From Streptomyces sp. NRRL WC-3605 (GTDB lineage Bacteria > Actinomycetota > Actinomycetes > Streptomycetales > Streptomycetaceae), in NCBI RefSeq assembly GCF_001509795.1, contig NZ_LLZN01000013.1, positions 1 to 64,000 of the forward strand: a stretch of 64,000 nt of DNA. Reading direction: 5' to 3'. Position numbers and translations under genes: made by a program. A model generated the notes under the pieces. The model was not told the DNA's origin. It worked only from the letters and a program-made list of their open reading frames with translations, and searched no databases. Shown here one piece after another: positions 17,894-26,406 of the stretch; position 1 is the stretch's first letter, and every line of letters starts with the position of its first letter.

Positions 17894-19240
17894 CTACGCG
17901 AACAGCCGCCGCCAGGTCTCCGGCCCCGGGTAGCCGTCCGCCGCGCCGCCCCGCCAGCCCTGGGCGCGCTGGAAGGCCTCGACGGCTCGCCGGTCGGCCT
18001 CGCTCCAGCGCGGCCCCGGCCCGGACCTGTAGTACGTGCCGAACCCTTTCTTCACCAGCCGCTCGCCGAGCCTGGTGACATGGGCGTTCTCCGCGCCCGG
18101 CCGGAACGCGGCCCGCCCCGGATAGCCGGCCACCCCGTGCGAGGCGGGCTGCTCCGGCGCGCCCGCCCCGCCCTGGACGTCCCTGCCCTTACCGGTGACC
18201 AGCAGCTTCCAGGTCGCCGGGCCGGGCAGCCCGTCCGCGTCCTGGCCCCGCCAGCCCTGGGCCCGCTGGAACGCCTGGGTCGCGCGGCGGTCGGCGTCGG
18301 TCCAGCGCGGGCCGGGGCCCGCGGTGTAGTAGCGGCCGGCGCCGCGTTCGACGAGCATGCGGCCCAGCCGGGTGACGTGCTTGTTGTTGGCCCCGGGGCC
18401 GAAGTAGGCCCGCCCCGGGTAGGGCACCGCACTCGCCGGTTCGGCCGGCCCCGCCGGCTGCTGCGGCTTCGGCTGCTCGGGCCCGGCGGTCTCCGGCTCC
18501 GCGCCCGCCGTGCCCTTCACCAGCCCCTTGTAGCGGTAGGCGACATAGCGGTCGGAGTGGCTCCAGTAGGCGTACGGCGTGGTCTGGCGGCGCGCATGCG
18601 GGGGCGCCGACTCGTAGGCGACGTAGGACGACTGGGTGTGGTCCGTCCAGCCGCCGAAGATCACGACGTGCGAGCCCTTCTGGGGGTCCGCCGGATTGTG
18701 GAACAGCAGGATGTCGCCGGGCTGGAGATCCTCCTTCTTGATACGGACGCCGTACTGGGCGAGGCTTCCGGTCCATTCGTTACCGGGCAGGCTCCAGGCC
18801 ATCGAGACGAATCCGGAACAGTCCTGCCGGTATCCGTCCGACCAGAATTTGTACATGCTGTACGGCACCTTCGCCGCGACCCATTTCTTCGCCCGGTTGA
18901 TGATCTCCGTACGGGTGGTGGCGGGGGTCTCCGTCGCGGTGGCCGGGGCGGCCGGCGCCCCGCCGGGACCGTGCAGCGGGGCTTTGCGGCCCTGCGGGGT
19001 GCTGGGCTCGTCACCTGCGGGGACGCCCGGCCGGTCGGGGGCCTGGGGGGCGGCCGCCGCGGCCGTGTGAGCGGCGGCGAGCGTGCTGGTCGCGGCGGCG
19101 GCGAGCACCAGGGCCCGGTAGGCCGCCGGGTGGCGGCCGGTCGTGGAATGCGGCAGGACACGCCGCCAGTGGACGCATCCCGGGCAGTCGCAGTCACTCG
19201 CCGGATCGAATTCCTCGAACACCGGAGTCCGAGTTTCCAT
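17894..19240 (-). CDS. NlpC/P60-like cell-wall hydrolase with two peptidoglycan-binding repeats
   Basis: 448 aa. Layout: a Cys-rich cytoplasmic head with CDCPGCVHWRR at about residues 16-26, one hydrophobic segment (about 40-65), a linker, then an NlpC/P60-like amidase fold with nucleophile Cys in RQDCSGFVSMAW (about 138) and His in GSHVVIFGGW (about 190). Two near-identical peptidoglycan-binding units of about 75 residues follow, each with YPGRAxFxPGAxNxHVTRLG and WxxADRRAxxAFQRAQGWRG. It probably cuts wall peptides at the cell surface. ATG at 19240 has AAGGGA upstream. A hairpin lies in its 5' leader. The head with three Cys before the membrane segment is unusual for a simple secreted enzyme. 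Confidence 0.85.
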   Translation of the reverse strand: METRTPVFEEFDPASDCDCPGCVHWRRVLPHSTTGRHPAAYRALVLAAAATSTLAAAHTAAAAAPQAPDRPGVPAGDEPSTPQGRKAPLHGPGGAPAAPATATETPATTRTEIINRAKKWVAAKVPYSMYKFWSDGYRQDCSGFVSMAWSLPGNEWTGSLAQYGVRIKKEDLQPGDILLFHNPADPQKGSHVVIFGGWTDHTQSSYVAYESAPPHARRQTTPYAYWSHSDRYVAYRYKGLVKGTAGAEPETAGPEQPKPQQPAGPAEPASAVPYPGRAYFGPGANNKHVTRLGRMLVERGAGRYYTAGPGPRWTDADRRATQAFQRAQGWRGQDADGLPGPATWKLLVTGKGRDVQGGAGAPEQPASHGVAGYPGRAAFRPGAENAHVTRLGERLVKKGFGTYYRSGPGPRWSEADRRAVEAFQRAQGWRGGAADGYPGPETWRRLFA

Positions 19241-19287
19241 GCGATTCCCTTCACACTCCAGACGGAACATTCCTCGGCTGTGCACCT

Positions 19288-19307
19288 CGACAGTTTCCCA
19301 ACTGTCG
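19288..19307 (-). promoter_or_regulatory. Leader hairpin with GNRA-type loop, 5' of the NlpC/P60-like gene
   Basis: On the minus strand CGACAGTT and AACTGTCG make a perfect 8-bp stem closed by GGGA, a GNRA tetraloop. It ends 47 bases before the start codon. It could be part of a structured leader RNA, but I could not match it to a known riboswitch class such as ydaO. Confidence 0.4.
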
Positions 19308-19424
19308 CCGGGACCCGCATGTTGACGGTCCGAATGGTTTACAGGCCCCTCCTCCGGCCCCGGCGCCGCGCGGCGGGTGGTCGGGAGCACCGGCGAAGGT
19401 CATGTAGAGTGACGACGTCAGCAG

Positions 19425-19498
19425 GCGCCGCTAGCTCAGTTGGTTAGAGCAGCTGACTCTTAATCAGCGGGTCCGGGGTTCGAGTCCCTGGCGGCGCA
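19425..19498 (+). tRNA. tRNA-Lys (anticodon CTT), copy 3
   Basis: Identical to copies 1 and 2. The 11 bases before it (GACGTCAGCAG) are also identical to those before copy 1. A TAGAGT box 20 bases upstream (19405-19410) is a likely -10 element. A strong terminator follows. Confidence 0.97.
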
Positions 19499-19506
19499 CA
19501 GACGGT

Positions 19507-19540
19507 CCGGAAGCCCCTCGCTCGCGCGAGGGGCTTCCGG
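19507..19540 (+). terminator. Terminator after tRNA-Lys copy 3
   Basis: A 15-bp perfect stem: CCGGAAGCCCCTCGC (19507-19521) with GCGAGGGGCTTCCGG (19526-19540), loop of four bases. Confidence 0.9.
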
Positions 19541-19944
19541 CGTTCCCGCACCTTGTGTCCACGACTGTGTCCACGACGGCCACACGCGGCCTCCACAGCT
19601 GCCACAATGGGCGCGTATGACCGGTAAACACCGCGTTTCGCATCTTGCGATCATGCGGACCCGCGTAGAACCCTGGGGTGGGGTTTTTCACGATGCTGCG
19701 CATACGCGGCAGTTGGGGGGCAAGGAGCCGGTTGCCGGTTTTCCGGGGAGCAGGGGGCCCCGTTTCACGACCGCATGCCGAGGGGGGCATGATGCAACCG
19801 GAAGGTCGCGTTTCCATGTCTAACGTGTGGAAGATGTGGTGACCGCGGCCCGCCACTGATACGCCTGTGAAGGTCGAGGGGGATCGACACAGTCGTAAAC
19901 GGAACCGACAGACACGCGGTGACCTGCGTGTGGGGGGATGACTC
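19541..19944 (+). promoter_or_regulatory. cslA upstream region (404 bases, non-coding)
   Basis: No convincing gene; a short plus-strand frame at 19617-19823 lacks codon bias. The region should contain the cslA promoter and leader. Visible structure: CATGCC (19774-19779) and GGCATG (19786-19791), a small palindrome, and a direct repeat of GTGTCCACGAC near 19555-19577. No known riboswitch or regulator site was identified. Confidence 0.5.
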
Positions 19945-21951
19945 ATGACGTCGACGCCGACGGGCGCCCGGCGGGACTTCGACCCGTCACAGACCACCCA
20001 GTTGAGGGTGCCGACGCACCGGACCGGGGCCTTTCGCCGGATAAAGAAGACGCTGCCGAAGTACGACTACGAGCACTACAGCCGGCTGGCCGGTCCCCTC
20101 ACCCAGCCCGACCCGAACAAGCCGTACCGGGTCCAGTACCGCTCGCTGATCTCGCAGGAGCCGCACCGCATCCGGGTCGCCCTGATGCTGGCCGCGGCCC
20201 CGGTGCTCTCGCTGGTCCTGCTCTTCTGGCTGCTCCAGCCCGAGCACTGGACCGAGCGGGACTACCCGGCCTTCGACTGGCTGCCGGCGCTCGACATCGT
20301 GATGCTCGTCTCGATCGGCCTGATCGAGTTCTTCCGCTGCATGAACGTGCTCTCCAACGCGCACGCCACGCTGGTCGCCCGCGACCCGATCCCGGTGGTG
20401 CCGGAGACCGGCACGAGAGTCGCCTTCCTCACCTCCTTCGTGCCCGGCAAGGAGCCGCTGGAGATGGTGACCAAGACCCTGGAGGCGGCGGTCAAGCTGC
20501 GCCACCGGGGGCTGATGCACGTCTGGCTGCTCGACGAGGGCGACGACCCCGCGGTCAAGGAGGTGTGCGCCCGCCTCGGTGTGCGCCACTTCTCCCGCAA
20601 GGGCATCGCCAAGTGGAACCAGGCCAAGGGCCCGCACCGCGCCAAGACCAAGCACGGCAACTACAACGCCTGGCTCGACGCGCACGGCGACGACTACGAC
20701 TTCTTCGCCTCCGTCGACACCGACCACGTGCCGCTGCCCAACTACCTGGAGCGGATGCTCGGCTTCTTCCGCGACCCGGACGTCGGCTTCGTCATCGGCC
20801 CGCAGGTCTACGGCAACTACGACAATTTCGTCACCAAGGCCGCCGAGTCCCAGCAGTTCCTCTTCCACGCCCTCATCCAGCGCGCGGGCAACAAGTACGG
20901 CGCGCCGATGTTCGTGGGTACGTCGAACGCCGTACGCATCAAGGCGCTGAAGCAGATCGGCGGCCTGTACGACTCGATCACCGAGGACATGGCGACCGGC
21001 TTCGAGATCCACCGCCACAAGAACCCGGCCACGGGCCGCAAGTGGCGTTCGGTCTACACTCCGGACGTGCTCGCCGTCGGCGAGGGCCCGAGCGCCTGGA
21101 CGGACTTCTTCACCCAGCAGATGCGCTGGTCGCGAGGGACGTACGAGACGATCCTCAAGCAGTACTGGAAGGGCTGGTACTCGCTGCCGCCGAGCAAGCT
21201 CTTCAACTACACGATGATGATCATCTTCTACCCGATGTCGGCCCTCAACTGGATCCTGGCCGCGCTGAGCTGCGCGCTGTTCCTGGGCCTGGGCGCCTCC
21301 GGCGTGAACATCGACCCCACGATCTGGCTGATGCTGTACGGCAACGCCTCGGCCCTCCAGATCGGCCTGTACGTCTGGAACCGCCGCCACAACGTCTCGC
21401 CGCACGAGCCGGAGGGCTCCGGCGGTGTGGCCGGCATGGTGATGTCCGCGCTGTCGGCGCCGCTGTACGCCAAGGCCCTGATCGACTCGGTGCTGCGCAA
21501 GAAGAGCAAGTTCGTGGTCACGCCCAAGGGCGACTCCGCGAGCCCCGACCGCTGGTTCGGCACGTTCCGGTACCACTGGTACTTCATCGCGATCTTCGGT
21601 GCCTCGATCACGGCGGGATTCGTCTACGGGCACTCCCACCCGGCGATGATCATCTGGGCGACGTTCGCCATGCTGATCACCGCGACGCCGATCTTCGCCT
21701 GGCGCTACATGCTGCGGCAGGAGAAGAAGAAGCCCGCCGCGCACGCTGCCCGGCCCGCCGGGAGCGGGCAGCAGGACGCGGCGCCGGCAGCCGGCCCGGC
21801 GGTGCCGTACCAGCCGCAGCCGCTGCCCTCGCACGCCACCCCGCACGCGCCCCACGGTCAGCAGAAGCCGACCTGGGCCGCGCAGGGCGGTGGCGGCAAC
21901 GACCAGACGATGCAGATCGCCCTTGGTGGACTTGGGGGACGTAAGGAATGA
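19945..21951 (+). CDS. cslA: Cellulose synthase-like glycosyltransferase CslA
   Basis: Family GT2 membrane glycosyltransferase that polymerises a beta-1,4-glucan-like polymer at hyphal tips. Substrate and catalytic motifs are in order: LLDEGDDP (about residue 195), DTD in SVDTDHVPL (about 258), TED in ITEDMATGFE (about 346) and QQMRW (about 392). Two membrane helices precede the catalytic loop (about 70-92 and 110-128) and four or five follow it. The last ~75 residues are Pro/Gln/Ala rich. ATG at 19945 follows GGGGGG. Its stop overlaps the glxA start (ATGA), so the two are co-translated. Orthologous to S. coelicolor SCO2836 by content and order. Confidence 0.96.
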   Translation: MTSTPTGARRDFDPSQTTQLRVPTHRTGAFRRIKKTLPKYDYEHYSRLAGPLTQPDPNKPYRVQYRSLISQEPHRIRVALMLAAAPVLSLVLLFWLLQPEHWTERDYPAFDWLPALDIVMLVSIGLIEFFRCMNVLSNAHATLVARDPIPVVPETGTRVAFLTSFVPGKEPLEMVTKTLEAAVKLRHRGLMHVWLLDEGDDPAVKEVCARLGVRHFSRKGIAKWNQAKGPHRAKTKHGNYNAWLDAHGDDYDFFASVDTDHVPLPNYLERMLGFFRDPDVGFVIGPQVYGNYDNFVTKAAESQQFLFHALIQRAGNKYGAPMFVGTSNAVRIKALKQIGGLYDSITEDMATGFEIHRHKNPATGRKWRSVYTPDVLAVGEGPSAWTDFFTQQMRWSRGTYETILKQYWKGWYSLPPSKLFNYTMMIIFYPMSALNWILAALSCALFLGLGASGVNIDPTIWLMLYGNASALQIGLYVWNRRHNVSPHEPEGSGGVAGMVMSALSAPLYAKALIDSVLRKKSKFVVTPKGDSASPDRWFGTFRYHWYFIAIFGASITAGFVYGHSHPAMIIWATFAMLITATPIFAWRYMLRQEKKKPAAHAARPAGSGQQDAAPAAGPAVPYQPQPLPSHATPHAPHGQQKPTWAAQGGGGNDQTMQIALGGLGGRKE

Positions 21952-23885
21952 AGGACCGTGCAGGCCGCCGCCGCGCCCGTCGACTCGCGATAGGCACGGC
22001 GGTGGTGCTCGCGCTGGCCGGAATGAACGGGCCGTGGCTCTATCGCGTCGGCACCGAGAAATACCACCAGTACCAGATCAACAGACCCGAGTACAAAGCC
22101 GCGAACGGCAAGTGGGAGATCGTCGAGTTCCCCGAGGAGTACCGCCAGAACACGATCCACGCGGCGCTCCTGCACACCGGCAAGGTGCTGCTCATCGCCG
22201 GCTCGGGCAACAACCAGGACAACTTCGACGCGAAGCAGTACGACACCCGGATCTGGGACCCGGTCAAGGGCACCATCAAGAAGGTGCCGACGCCGAACGA
22301 CCTGTTCTGCACCGGCCACACCCAGCTGTCCAACGGCAACCTGCTGATCGCGGGCGGCACCAAGCGGTACGAGAAGCTCAAGGGTGACGTCACCAAGGCC
22401 GGCGGCCTGATGATCGTCCACAACGAGAACCCGGACGAGCCGATCACGCTGCCCGCGGGCACCAAGTTCACCGGCAAGGAGAACGGCAAGACGTTCGTCT
22501 CCAAGGACCCGGTGCTGGTGCCGCGCGCCAAGAAGGTGTTCGACAAGGTCACCGGCGAGTTCCTGCGCAACGACCCCGGTCTCGGCCGGATCTACGTCGA
22601 GGCGCAGAAGCAGGGCACCAAGTACGAGACGGGAACCCAGGACAACTACCGCATCCAGGGCCTGTCGGGCGTCGACGCGCGCAACACCTACGGCATCGCG
22701 CAGAAGCTCGCCCTCGACAAGAAGGACTTCCAGGGCATCCGGGACGCCTACGAGTTCGACCCGGTCGCCGAGAAGTACATCAAGGTCGACCCGATGCACG
22801 AGGCCCGCTGGTACCCGACGCTCACCACCCTGGGCGACGGCAAGATCCTCAGCGTCTCCGGCCTCGACGACATCGGTCAGCTGGTGCCGGGCAAGAACGA
22901 GGTGTACGACCCGAAGACCAAGAAGTGGACGTACCTCGACAAGACCCGGCAGTTCCCGACGTACCCGGCGCTGTTCCCGCTGCTGAACGGCAAGATCTTC
23001 TACTCGGGTTCGAACGCCGGCTACGGACCGGACAACGTGGGCCGTGACCCGGGCATCTGGGACGTGGACACCAACAAGTTCACCAAGCTGCGCGGCCTGA
23101 GCGACGCCAAGCTGATGGAGACGTCCGGCACCGTGCTGCTCCCTCCCGCGCAGGACGAGAAGTACATGGTGATCGGCGGCGGTGGCGTCGGCGAGTCCAA
23201 GGAGTCCAGCGAGAAGACCCGGCTGATCGACCTGAAGGACGACGACCCCGCCTTCGTGGACGGGCCGTCGCTGGAGAAGGGCACACGCTACCCGCAGACC
23301 TCGGTGCTGCCGGACGACTCCGTGCTGGTGTCCGGCGGTTCGGAGGACTACCGGGGCCGGGGCGACTCCAACATCCTCCAGGCGCACCTGTACCGGCCGG
23401 GCGCCAAGGAGTTCGACCGGGTGGCCGACCCGCTGGTGGGCCGCAACTACCACTCGGGCTCGATCCTGCTGCCCGACGGGCGCGTGATGTTCTTCGGCTC
23501 GGACTCGCTCTACGCCGACAAGGCCAACACCAAGCCGGGCAAGTTCGAGCAGCGCATCGAGATCTACACGCCGCCGTATCTGTACCGGGACGCTCAGCCG
23601 TCGCTGTCGGGCGGCCCGCGCACCATCAAGCGCGGCGGGACGGGCACCTTCACCTCGCAGCACGCCTCGGCCGTGAAGAACGTACGGCTGATGCGGCCGA
23701 GCGCGTCCACGCACGTCACGGACGTGGACCAGCGGTCGGTGAAGCTGGACTTCCGGGCGTCGGGCGACAAGCTCACGGTGACCGTGCCGACGAACCGCAA
23801 CCTGGTGCCGTCGGGCTGGTACATGCTCTTCGTGACGGACGACCAGGGCACGCCGTCCAAGGCGCAGTGGGTCCGGGTGCCGTAG
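21948..23885 (+). CDS. glxA: Mononuclear copper radical oxidase GlxA
   Basis: Galactose/glyoxal oxidase family enzyme, 645 aa, membrane-anchored by an N-terminal helix (about residues 12-30) and facing outward, with kelch repeats. Active-site residues can be placed: Cys121 in LFCTGH, Trp288-Tyr289 in EARWYPT, Tyr501-His502 in GRNYHSGS, and His589 in SASTHVTD. By family analogy Cys121 crosslinks to Tyr289, and Tyr289, Tyr501, His502 and His589 bind copper. All are intact, so it should mature normally. It overlaps cslA by four bases and works with it to make and cross-link tip glycan. A terminator follows immediately. Confidence 0.96.
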   Translation: MKDRAGRRRARRLAIGTAVVLALAGMNGPWLYRVGTEKYHQYQINRPEYKAANGKWEIVEFPEEYRQNTIHAALLHTGKVLLIAGSGNNQDNFDAKQYDTRIWDPVKGTIKKVPTPNDLFCTGHTQLSNGNLLIAGGTKRYEKLKGDVTKAGGLMIVHNENPDEPITLPAGTKFTGKENGKTFVSKDPVLVPRAKKVFDKVTGEFLRNDPGLGRIYVEAQKQGTKYETGTQDNYRIQGLSGVDARNTYGIAQKLALDKKDFQGIRDAYEFDPVAEKYIKVDPMHEARWYPTLTTLGDGKILSVSGLDDIGQLVPGKNEVYDPKTKKWTYLDKTRQFPTYPALFPLLNGKIFYSGSNAGYGPDNVGRDPGIWDVDTNKFTKLRGLSDAKLMETSGTVLLPPAQDEKYMVIGGGGVGESKESSEKTRLIDLKDDDPAFVDGPSLEKGTRYPQTSVLPDDSVLVSGGSEDYRGRGDSNILQAHLYRPGAKEFDRVADPLVGRNYHSGSILLPDGRVMFFGSDSLYADKANTKPGKFEQRIEIYTPPYLYRDAQPSLSGGPRTIKRGGTGTFTSQHASAVKNVRLMRPSASTHVTDVDQRSVKLDFRASGDKLTVTVPTNRNLVPSGWYMLFVTDDQGTPSKAQWVRVP

Positions 23886-23907
23886 CGCTCCCGTGGCCGT
23901 ACGGACG

Positions 23908-23942
23908 ACGGCCCCGCACCTTTCGAGGAGGTGCGGGGCCGT
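23908..23942. terminator. Bidirectional terminator between glxA and cslZ
   Basis: ACGGCCCCGCACCT (23908-23921) pairs with AGGTGCGGGGCCGT (23929-23942), a 14-bp perfect stem between two convergent genes. Confidence 0.9.
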
Positions 23943-23955
23943 CGCGTTCAGCGGG

Positions 23956-24984
23956 TCACTTGCCGGCCCGGGCCAGTCCGAGGGCGTACTTCGCCCACCA
24001 CTGGCCGGCCTTCGGGCCGCCCTTGCACTCGCCGTCCGACTCTCCGGGGCGCTTGACCCAGACGAACGCGTCGACCAGCGGGTCCGGCGTCTTCGTCGTC
24101 GGGGTCTCGCCCAGGGCGCGGCCCGGCGGGTTGCACCAGCGCTCGTTCGGGTCGCCGCCCGTGTAGGGGCCGTTGCCGTTGCGGCTGGTGTCCACGACGA
24201 ACGGCTTCCCGCCCACGCGGGTGGAGAGCTGCTTGCCGTACGCGATGGAGTCCTTGGTCGTGTAGAAGTTCGAGACGTTCACCGCGAAGCCGTCGGCCCG
24301 GTCGACGCCCGCCCACTTCAGCGGCTCGAAGATCTGGTCCGGGTGCCCCCAGCCGGCGTTGCCCGCGTCGAGGTAGACCTTCGTGTTCTTCAGCGACTTG
24401 AGCTTGGCGATGGCGCCCTTGAGGAGGTCGTAGCGCTCCTCGTGGAACTCGTCCGGGGTGCAGCCGTCCACCAGGTGAAGCACGGCGTCCGGCTCCAGGA
24501 CGATCGTGGCCCCCCGGTCGCCGATGCCCTTGGCCACCCCGTCGATCCACTCCCGGTAGGTGTCGCCGTCGGCGGCGCCGCCCTGCGAGTACTGGCCGCA
24601 GTCGCGGTGCGGGATGTTGTAGAGGACCAGCAGCGCGGTGCGGTCCGCCTTGGCGGCGGCCTCGGTGTACCCGCGCGCCTCGTCCTCCGGGTTCTCCGGG
24701 CCGATCCACTCGCCGGTCGGCTGCTCCGCGATCTTGCGGATCTGCTCGGCGTCCTCCTTCTTGCCGTCCTTCTCGTACGCGGCCACCTGCTCGGCCGCGT
24801 TCCCGTCCGGGTTCACCCAGAACGGGTTCCTGTCCTTGGGCTGTTGGCTGATCCGGGCGGCGTTCTCGCCGTCCGGTGTGTCGCCGTCCCCGGAGGAACA
24901 TCCCGCGATCAGCAGTGCCGCCCCCAGCAGCACGGCCGACGTGCGCGCACGAGCGACCCCCCAGGCCCCCCTCTTCTGGTACAT
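23956..24984 (-). CDS. cslZ: GH6 endoglucanase-like lipoprotein CslZ
   Basis: Family 6 glycoside hydrolase predicted to trim beta-1,4-glucan made by CslA. Signal peptide with lipobox LLIAGC (Cys at about residue 28), so it should be a surface lipoprotein. The GH6 signature YNIPHRDCGQYS lies near residue 115, and the catalytic Asp is in IVLEPDAV (about 158). NAGWGHPD and RNGNGP segments are also typical. ATG at 24984 has GGGGGAG upstream; the frame stays open far upstream in the sortase region but without coding signal. Convergent with glxA. Equivalent by position to S. coelicolor SCO2838. Confidence 0.9.
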   Translation of the reverse strand: MYQKRGAWGVARARTSAVLLGAALLIAGCSSGDGDTPDGENAARISQQPKDRNPFWVNPDGNAAEQVAAYEKDGKKEDAEQIRKIAEQPTGEWIGPENPEDEARGYTEAAAKADRTALLVLYNIPHRDCGQYSQGGAADGDTYREWIDGVAKGIGDRGATIVLEPDAVLHLVDGCTPDEFHEERYDLLKGAIAKLKSLKNTKVYLDAGNAGWGHPDQIFEPLKWAGVDRADGFAVNVSNFYTTKDSIAYGKQLSTRVGGKPFVVDTSRNGNGPYTGGDPNERWCNPPGRALGETPTTKTPDPLVDAFVWVKRPGESDGECKGGPKAGQWWAKYALGLARAGK

Positions 24985-25073
24985 CCAGCTCCCCCTCGGG
25001 TGCACTCTTCCGAGGCTCAATCCTGACATACCCGGTGGCGGGCCACGTGAGGTCCACGTGCCCCTCGCCGGGG

Positions 25074-25739
25074 CTACTCGCGGCCGGTGAGATAGGCGGA
25101 TACGACGAGGTTCGCGGAGTACGTCCGGGTGGCCCGGTCGAAGGTGCCGGCGCAGGTGATCAGGCGCAGTTCGGCGCGGCCGGGGCGGTGCGGGCCGTAC
25201 ACCCACCCGGCGTCGAACTGGTCGCGCTCCACCGTCCGGACGTCGTCCACGGTGAACTCGGCGACCCGGCCGCTCGCGCGCAGCACCCGCACCCGGGCGC
25301 CCGGCCGGAGCGCGGCGAGCCGGTGGAAGACCGCCGGGCGGGTCTCGGTGTCGGTGTGACCGACCATCAGCGCGGCCCCCTCGGCCCCGGGTGCCGGCCC
25401 GGCCGCGTACCAGCCGATGGCGGCCGCCTGCCGGTACGGGGGCGGGTCGACGGCGCCGTGCGCGTCGAGGCCGCGGGCGACGACGGGGGCGCGTACGCCG
25501 AGCGCCGGGATCTCGACCCGCTGCGGCAGGGCGTCGGCGAGGGGCCGCGCCGCGGGGGGCAGCCGTACGTCGGGCGGCGGGCCGGCGGGGATCGGCGTGC
25601 CCGCGGCGGGCGGGGAGGACGGGTGCGGCCGCACGTCCGTGACCTCCCAGCCCCACAGCCACAGTCCGAGCAGCAGCGCCACCCAGACCGTGCCGGTGAG
25701 CAGGCGGCCGCCGAGGCCGGTGCGTTCGCGTGCGGTCAC
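25074..25739 (-). CDS. Class F sortase
   Basis: Membrane transpeptidase-fold protein, 221 aa. One N-terminal helix (about residues 12-32), a proline-rich spacer, then the sortase barrel. Catalytic His is in LMVGHTDTE (about residue 120) and Cys in LRLITCAGTFD (about 192), with Arg in DRATRTYS, so the active site is complete. The GTG start lies two bases after the stop of the upstream gene, so the pair is translationally coupled. Class F sortases of actinobacteria have poorly known substrates; the partner secreted protein just upstream is a candidate. Confidence 0.88.
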   Translation of the reverse strand: MTARERTGLGGRLLTGTVWVALLLGLWLWGWEVTDVRPHPSSPPAAGTPIPAGPPPDVRLPPAARPLADALPQRVEIPALGVRAPVVARGLDAHGAVDPPPYRQAAAIGWYAAGPAPGAEGAALMVGHTDTETRPAVFHRLAALRPGARVRVLRASGRVAEFTVDDVRTVERDQFDAGWVYGPHRPGRAELRLITCAGTFDRATRTYSANLVVSAYLTGRE

Positions 25740-25741
25740 GG

Positions 25742-26302
25742 TCAGCGGGGGCGCCGGCTGCGGCGGGCGCTGCGCAGCGCCACGGCGGTCGCGGCGACGC
25801 CGGCGAGGACGAGTCCCGTCACGGTGTGCGCGGTGCCGGGTCCGGCTTCGCGGGCGTCGACCATGGCGAGGCGGGTGGCGCCGCCTCCGCCGGCCCGGAC
25901 GGGGGCGGTCGGGCTGGCGGCGGGCGAGGGCGGGGCCCCGTGGCGCTGGGCGCCGGCCGGGCCTGCCGCGCGGCGGGCGACGGTGACGGAGCCTGTGCGG
26001 GTGGTGTCGCCGCAGCGGACGCGCACGTCGTAGCCGCCGTCCTTCGCCGTGGAGCGGACCCGGCTCTCCCCGCCGAGGGCGCCGTCCTCACCGACGGTCA
26101 GGGCGGCGTCGGCGACGAACGCCGGGGAGGTGGCGGTGGCGGTTCGGCCGGGGCATCCGCTCACCCGGAGGGCGACGTCGTCGCCGGGGGCGGCGGTCGA
26201 GGGGCCGACCGAGACACCCCCGTCCGCCGCGTGGGCCGCCGGGACGGCGCTCACCGCCCCCAGGGCGGCGAGCGCACTCAGGGTGACGCGCAGTGATCCC
26301 AT
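25742..26302 (-). CDS. Secreted, C-terminally membrane-anchored protein paired with the sortase
   Basis: 186 aa. Signal peptide at residues 1-26 (ending AAHAAD). The extracellular part is immunoglobulin-like, with a possible disulfide between SGCPG and VRCGD. A Pro/Ala-rich linker follows, then a membrane helix (about 160-178) and an Arg-rich tail. I see no LPxTG-type motif, so it may be a partner rather than a substrate. It precedes the class F sortase by two bases and is a recurrent neighbour of such sortases in Streptomyces. Function unknown. Confidence 0.75.
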   Translation of the reverse strand: MGSLRVTLSALAALGAVSAVPAAHAADGGVSVGPSTAAPGDDVALRVSGCPGRTATATSPAFVADAALTVGEDGALGGESRVRSTAKDGGYDVRVRCGDTTRTGSVTVARRAAGPAGAQRHGAPPSPAASPTAPVRAGGGGATRLAMVDAREAGPGTAHTVTGLVLAGVAATAVALRSARRSRRPR

Positions 26303-26339
26303 CGTGAACCTCCAGATACAGGGAGGCTCCCCCGGTGAG

Positions 26340-26368
26340 GCGGGCCCCGCATCCTGGGCGGGGCCCGC
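26340..26368 (-). terminator. Terminator after the NagD-type phosphatase gene
   Basis: GCGGGCCCCGC (26340-26350) pairs with GCGGGGCCCGC (26358-26368), an 11-bp stem 38 bases past the phosphatase stop. Confidence 0.85.
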
Positions 26369-26406
26369 ATTGCTCCATCCGGGTCGGATCAGGCCCGTAC
26401 GGCGTT

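Noticed and set aside
19241..19424. ydaO (c-di-AMP) riboswitch before the NlpC-type gene
   Set aside because: Only a simple hairpin is present; the conserved purine-rich segments of that class could not be found.
19617..19823. 68-codon open frame upstream of cslA
   Set aside because: No ribosome site, no third-position bias and no family match.
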